Source: Rhytidiadelphus loreus
Lineage: Eukaryota; Streptophyta; Bryopsida; Hypnales; Hylocomiaceae
NCBI GenBank assembly: GCA_947034895.1
Contig: OX344764.1
Coordinates: forward strand, 34,660,935 to 34,724,934
Length of the DNA: 64,000 nt
Reading direction: 5' to 3'
Below, in pieces: positions 59,481-64,000 of the stretch. The notes under the pieces are model-generated. The model was given only the letters and a program-made list of their open reading frames with translations. It did not search any database and was not told where the DNA came from. The position numbers were made by a program, and so were the translations under genes. Each line of letters opens with the position of its first letter. Within the stretch, counting starts at the first letter, position 1.

Positions 59481-60419
59481 AGCTATCACAAGTTCCAAAC
59501 CCCCAACCCATCAAAAATATCAGATTTTGTAGGGGATAAAAAAAATGTCCTCTTATACCTTATTTATTTTTTATAGTGGAGGAAATACTTAGTTTCACCC
59601 TTAATTGAGGCTTGCAAAGGTGAAATCTATAGCATTGACCTACTTAATGCCATTGAGCATTAGTTGATTGCATAGCTTGTAGATGACACATTGCAACAAT
59701 CTATGGAAAAGGAGTCTACATAAAAGAAACAACCTCTACTTGTACTACAATAATTTTTCCTTACTTTGGTTCTTAGCACCAACAAGAAGAAGTCAATCAG
59801 TAACATATTATTGCGGCCCTAGTGGACAAATTAAACCATCATATACACAAAGATTTTGATGGCAATGGATTATAGTAGGGAATATTACTATCTTGAAAAC
59901 CAAAAAATATTTGTTGGATAAAGTGAATTAAAAATTGTAGTATTATTGTATTAAATAATAGCCTATAACTATCAATACAACAAGTAGAGAAATAATTGTC
60001 AACAACACACTCACATTGGCATGTTTGTATTTCCTTGTACATACTATGGAGAAGAACAAATATAGGGGGCACTTGAGTTTCTTCAAAGATAAGAGAATTT
60101 TTTTGGTCAAGGTCCCTTGAATGATCACGAGCCTACATAGTATGGTAGATATATTACTTGGAAAGAAAAGATGGAGGGCTCAATTTTACAATTCCCGTGG
60201 AGGTAGTCACAACTTTAATGACAAAGTGAATAATATCAATATGTGAACCTAGTATATGTCCAATTTCAAGGCCATTATACAATATAGATTGAATCTCTTC
60301 CAACCACACAACAAGAATAAATGGAGCTCCTCACTACATTTCTTTAACCAAACTAAGTATTAGGCTAGTATAGGCTTGTGAGCCCACTTGTATAGGCTTG
60401 TGAGCCCACTTGTATATAG
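59481..60419. other. Stretch between the two LTR-like copies, no gene
   Basis: AT-rich, with a 22-bp tandem pair (GTATAGGCTTGTGAGCCCAC) near 60377-60415. It has none of the reverse transcriptase or integrase text expected of a full retrotransposon interior. Confidence 0.45.
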
Positions 60420-62100
60420 GTTAGAACCTATAATTAGTGGAAAACAATAGGGCTACTGGGAACTTACCCAAAATAGCCCAAACCTAGTGCATGTGACCAT
60501 GATAGGCTAAATTAGTCTTAGGAGAGTTAGGGAGGTCCCCACGTAAATCTCCAAAGATAGGTTCTAGTTTCCCCATTCCACCGACGAAACATTAGGAATC
60601 CAAATTGTTAGCTTGCAGGTGTTATTTGTCCTAGACAGGTCGCATGGAGGAATCCACGGCCACCGGATAGTGTTCTTGGATCTGGAACATGTCAGGGTGT
60701 CCACGGCAAAATCCATTCGCCAAGATTCCCTCACATGTGAAAGATTCCCTGACTGCTGGTGATTCAACCGAAGTCAGTTTTCACCTTGCCACCAACTGTG
60801 TGCCAGAACAGCCCAAGACTTAGCACGTGGCTTGGGGGACTCCATGAGAGGTTCCCCAAAAAGTCTCGGTTTTTTCTGATCTCCAAAGGATCTTTTTCCG
60901 AGCAGTCAACCGCTAAAGGCCACGTTGGGAAATTCATGGAAAATACCCAGGCCGCAATAAAATCTCACTAAAAATTAGACTAGCATTTTTTACGTTAATA
61001 ACACGCCCCGACAAATTTCATGGTGTTCCAATAGCGGGAAGCAGCCGAAACTGACGACATCCCCCCAATTAATAATTACGGCAGGATCTTTGCGGGGTTG
61101 ACCGGCGTCCCGGGAGCATACAAAGTCGGAACGAAGACATCAAGGAGCCTTTTCTTACTCCCTAGAGCCTCCCCAACAACCCTAGCTAATTACCCAAGCC
61201 AAAGGAGGTAAACCCCAAAAGTTAGGTTTTTCCCCTTTTAATTGGCTCCAGTTGGCACTAGTTTCCGATGGGTTTTTTGTGATAGAAATAGGGGGTAGAA
61301 GGTCCTCTAGGCTAAAAATGGCATTTTGAAGCCATTGGCGCAATCCATTTGCAATTCCGAGCTAAACTCCAAAAGTTAGAGGTTAGGACCAGCGTAAAAC
61401 CCAAAATTAGGTGAAAATCTCAAATTTGGATGAAAATCCGGATGGATGAGGTTACTCGTCGAGGGGGGGAGTGGGCCCTTGGAAACCTATAAAAGGGGGC
61501 CCTTCTCTCTCCCAAAACACCCCCAATACTTGTTTTGGGTCCGTGGGTCCAAGTGATCTTGGAATTTTTGGCGTTTCAAGCCAAAAAACCTCTACGGTGT
61601 TTTCGGAGCACTTTTGGCTCCCCTTGTTGTTCTATTTCAAGCTCTTTGAAGGTCCTTGAGGTCTTTCCATCTTACCTTGTACTTGTTGCGAGTCAAGCGG
61701 GTTTCATTTGCTTTTGTGCGTCTTGTACTAATCCTAAAGTTATCCCCCACCGTACCTTGGCGATGCCGCTTTGGAGGGCCTTTAGTATGTAAGTATTGCC
61801 TTGTTTATGCTTACTTTGTGGGTACGGTTGCCTCGTGTGTACATCCTGACCATAGTCACCCTTCCCGTGTTGTTTGTGTGTGGACCCCACCGCCCGTGAG
61901 GCGGCGAAGCTTTGAACTTGCAACTTACCCCAGTCTTAGAGTGTGTATCAAAATAGGTCCCAGACGGCAGAGCTTTGAACCTAGGAACATTGCAAGTCTT
62001 AGAGTTGGTGTCAAAACCAACCTTACGGCGAAGCTTTGAACCCCTACGTATTTTAGTTCCAAAGTTTAGTTCCCAAGACCTTCTTGGGAAAGCCCAAAGT
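60420..62100 (+). repeat. LTR-like repeat, copy B (younger, GC-richer)
   Basis: Same orientation and order of blocks as copy A. It has TATAAAA at 61488-61494 followed by GGGGGCCCTTCTCTCTCCC. Downstream there are two to three copies of a GCTTTGAACYT phrase with AGTCTTAGAGT (61908-62040). The higher GC suggests a more recent insertion, or less decay, than copy A. Confidence 0.6.
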
Positions 62101-62269
62101 TTAGCCCCCAAGACACGTGTGCTTATTTTCCTTTTTTTTTAATTGGTTGACAGGTCCCCGGTCCGAGGTAGAGGTAGAGAGGTCTTTTCCTTTTGTTTTA
62201 ATAACAAAACCCCCGTTCTTTTTTAGGAAAAAAATCTAGTCCTAGGGGAGACCACCCCCAAGAAACAAA

Positions 62270-62400
62270 ACCAGCCAGCCCTTAAACACCAGCTAGCCTA
62301 CCCTTAAACACCAGTCAGCCCAGCCTTAACACCAGCCAGCCCCCCTCAAACACCAACCAGCCCCTTAACACCAGCCAGCCCCCTTAACACCAGCTAGCCA
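62270..62400 (+). repeat. Minisatellite, CCAGCCAGCC type
   Basis: Units of 20-25 bases read CTTAACACCAGCCAGCCC with small variations. Confidence 0.85.
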
Positions 62401-62404
62401 AGGT

Positions 62405-62560
62405 CGGGACTGGGGTCGTTCGGTACTAGGGGGTCGTTCGGTATTGGGGTCGTCCAGATACTGGGGGTCGCCCGGGTACTGGGGGTCGTCCGAGTACTGG
62501 GGGTCGTCGATACTGGGGATCGTCCGGGTACTGGGGAGTCGTCCGGGTAGCTGAGGGGGT
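62405..62560 (+). repeat. Minisatellite, GGGTCGTCCGGGTACTG type
   Basis: Eight or more units of 17-18 bases. It immediately follows the CCAGCC array. ORFs translated from it are repeat artefacts. Confidence 0.85.
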
Positions 62561-64000
62561 CGCTGGGGCAAGGGGGAGGTCGCTGCGGGCAAGGGGGGGC
62601 GCTGCGGGCAAGTCCAGGGAGTCCAGGGCTTGTGGGAGAAGTGGGAAAAAATTAGAAAGAGGGAAAGGGAAAGACCAACACAAAACCCAGCCCATTACCG
62701 GAATTAGGGGGGAAGGAAAGGACTAAAAGTTGGGATTAGGAGAGACTTAGGAGGAAGCTAAGGCCCTTAAGGTCAACGGGGAAAAAGGGAAGGAAGGAAT
62801 AGAGGCGACATCTCCACGGCCACATCTGCAAAACGCGCACCTCTCACTCTCTCATCACCACCAAAACGACAAAACAAGAATGGTAGGAGATTAGGAAGAA
62901 GAGGTTGAAATAGGTGTGAGAAGGAGAGAGACGATCCATAGTTGCTTCGATTAGAGTGCACGGAAATCTCCAAAGCTTTCCACGGCCATTAGAAAGGGGA
63001 TTAGAATGACGCAAAGATGACAACGTAAGAGGGGGGGTTGAGTTTGCAAGGGGTTAATGTCATAGCGTAAGACCCCCATTAAGGGGTTGGTGGGAATAGT
63101 ACCAAGGCAAAAGAAAAGGGGAGATAAGGAGAGGAGAGAATGCCGTAGGGTACTAGAATGTAATATTTTTCACAACTAAGCCGTAGGCATTTGACCACTT
63201 CAAAATACGTGTCCACTATGGAATACGAGCACGCGGCTGGAGGTATGGAGGAAAATGCCGCGCATGCCAACAACGATCAGGTGAGTCAGTAAACTAATCC
63301 CCGGTGCTTTTTCTTTTAATTTGCGCTAAATTCTGTTAAGTAGTGATTAATTTCGATTAGCAAATAGGAATTAGGGGGGACCTTAAGTTTAGACATAGAA
63401 GTTTATCGATAGGACTAGGAGTATCCAAACCCATCTCATACATAGAAGTTGACCATAAAAGCAACCAAATTAGACTAAGATAGGATAGGACTAGGAATTA
63501 GTACCGTTAAGGTCAGAACTCAACCAAGAAGTAAACATTAGATTAGGACAAAATAATCCAATTAGGAGTTAATTTAGCAAACCAAAAATTGCCTTAGGTG
63601 ATAAAGACTTAGGGTAGGAAGTAAAAGATCAATTAGGTTAGAAGAGAAATTATATTAGAAGGTAAATTAAATTAAGGAAGAAGAGAAATTAACTTAGATT
63701 AGAAGATAAATTAGGAAAAAAGATAAATTAAATTAGGAGATAAATTAGAGAAAAGATAAATTAAATTAGGAGATAAATTAGTAAAAGATAAATTAGATTA
63801 GAAGGAAGATAACTTAGATTAGGAAAAAACCCAATCAACTTAGGAAACCATGGAAGGGACTTAGGTAATCCTTCCTCAGTCTTAGGAAAGGTCATTTAGC
63901 CTCAGATTCCCATAGATTAGGATAGATTCGGTGGTAGTTCGCATAGGTTGCCGTTAGAGGACGGTTAGCCCGAACTATTCCCTCGCCAATTGGGGGCAAC
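62561..64000. other. No gene seen; leader-like region with A-rich repeats
   Basis: It may be the 5' internal region of the retroelement whose LTR-like copy ends near 62100. Irregular TTAGGAGATAAATTAG units occupy about 63640-63830. No protein-like ORF is present before the window ends. Confidence 0.4.

Noticed and set aside
62365..62695. Proline/arginine-rich ORFs near 62.5 kb
   Set aside because: They are translations of GGGTCGTCC-type minisatellite units.

Overview
The window looks like land-plant nuclear DNA. The evidence is interstitial telomere-type repeats (CCCTAAA, 20341-20419), CACTA and hAT transposons with plant-style termini, GT-AG introns, an O-methyltransferase of the caffeic-acid type and a captured polypyrimidine-tract-binding-protein fragment. 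Small introns, low GC and the transposon-gene families suggest a seed-free plant (moss, lycophyte or fern), but that placement is a guess. I see no intact conventional host gene. Almost everything is mobile DNA in layers of different age. Layout: 1-8.2 kb holds repeats (a ~930-bp TIR element family, an AT satellite, hairpin elements) and a decayed F-box/kelch-like ORF. 8257-25836 is a 17.6-kb transposon defined by 27-bp terminal inverted repeats. 25.8-36.3 kb holds O-methyltransferase relics and small CACTA-type elements. 36289-45558 is a fold-back hAT-type element with a perfect 8-bp target duplication, interrupted by a CACTA element that carries polypyrimidine-tract-binding-protein exons. 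47678-50595 is an element with a 9-bp target duplication and a broken zinc-finger gene. 52-62 kb holds two diverged LTR-like direct repeats; a 5.7-kb CACTA element sits in the first and itself contains a gag-only LTR element, a gene relic and a hairpin element. The last 2 kb has minisatellites and no gene. The centrepiece is the 17.6-kb element. Its left half encodes, on the minus strand, a four-exon gene joining a ParB-like motif to a DNA-methyltransferase-like segment and a long acidic tail, then an FCP1/HAD-like phosphatase, then a serine-rich protein. Its right half encodes, on the plus strand, a DUF7869-type DDE transposase-like protein. The non-coding DNA between and inside these genes carries about twenty copies of a 21-bp palindrome (half-site TTAYCYTCG, mirrored). 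All three introns of the ParB-methyltransferase gene contain it, and some copies lie in exons. I read this as a DNA-binding and self-recognition system of a large plant transposon. Across the window several transposon ORFs continue in the same frame through a single TGA or TAG. That fits decay of methylated DNA by C-to-T transitions, so the copies here are probably dead or nearly so.
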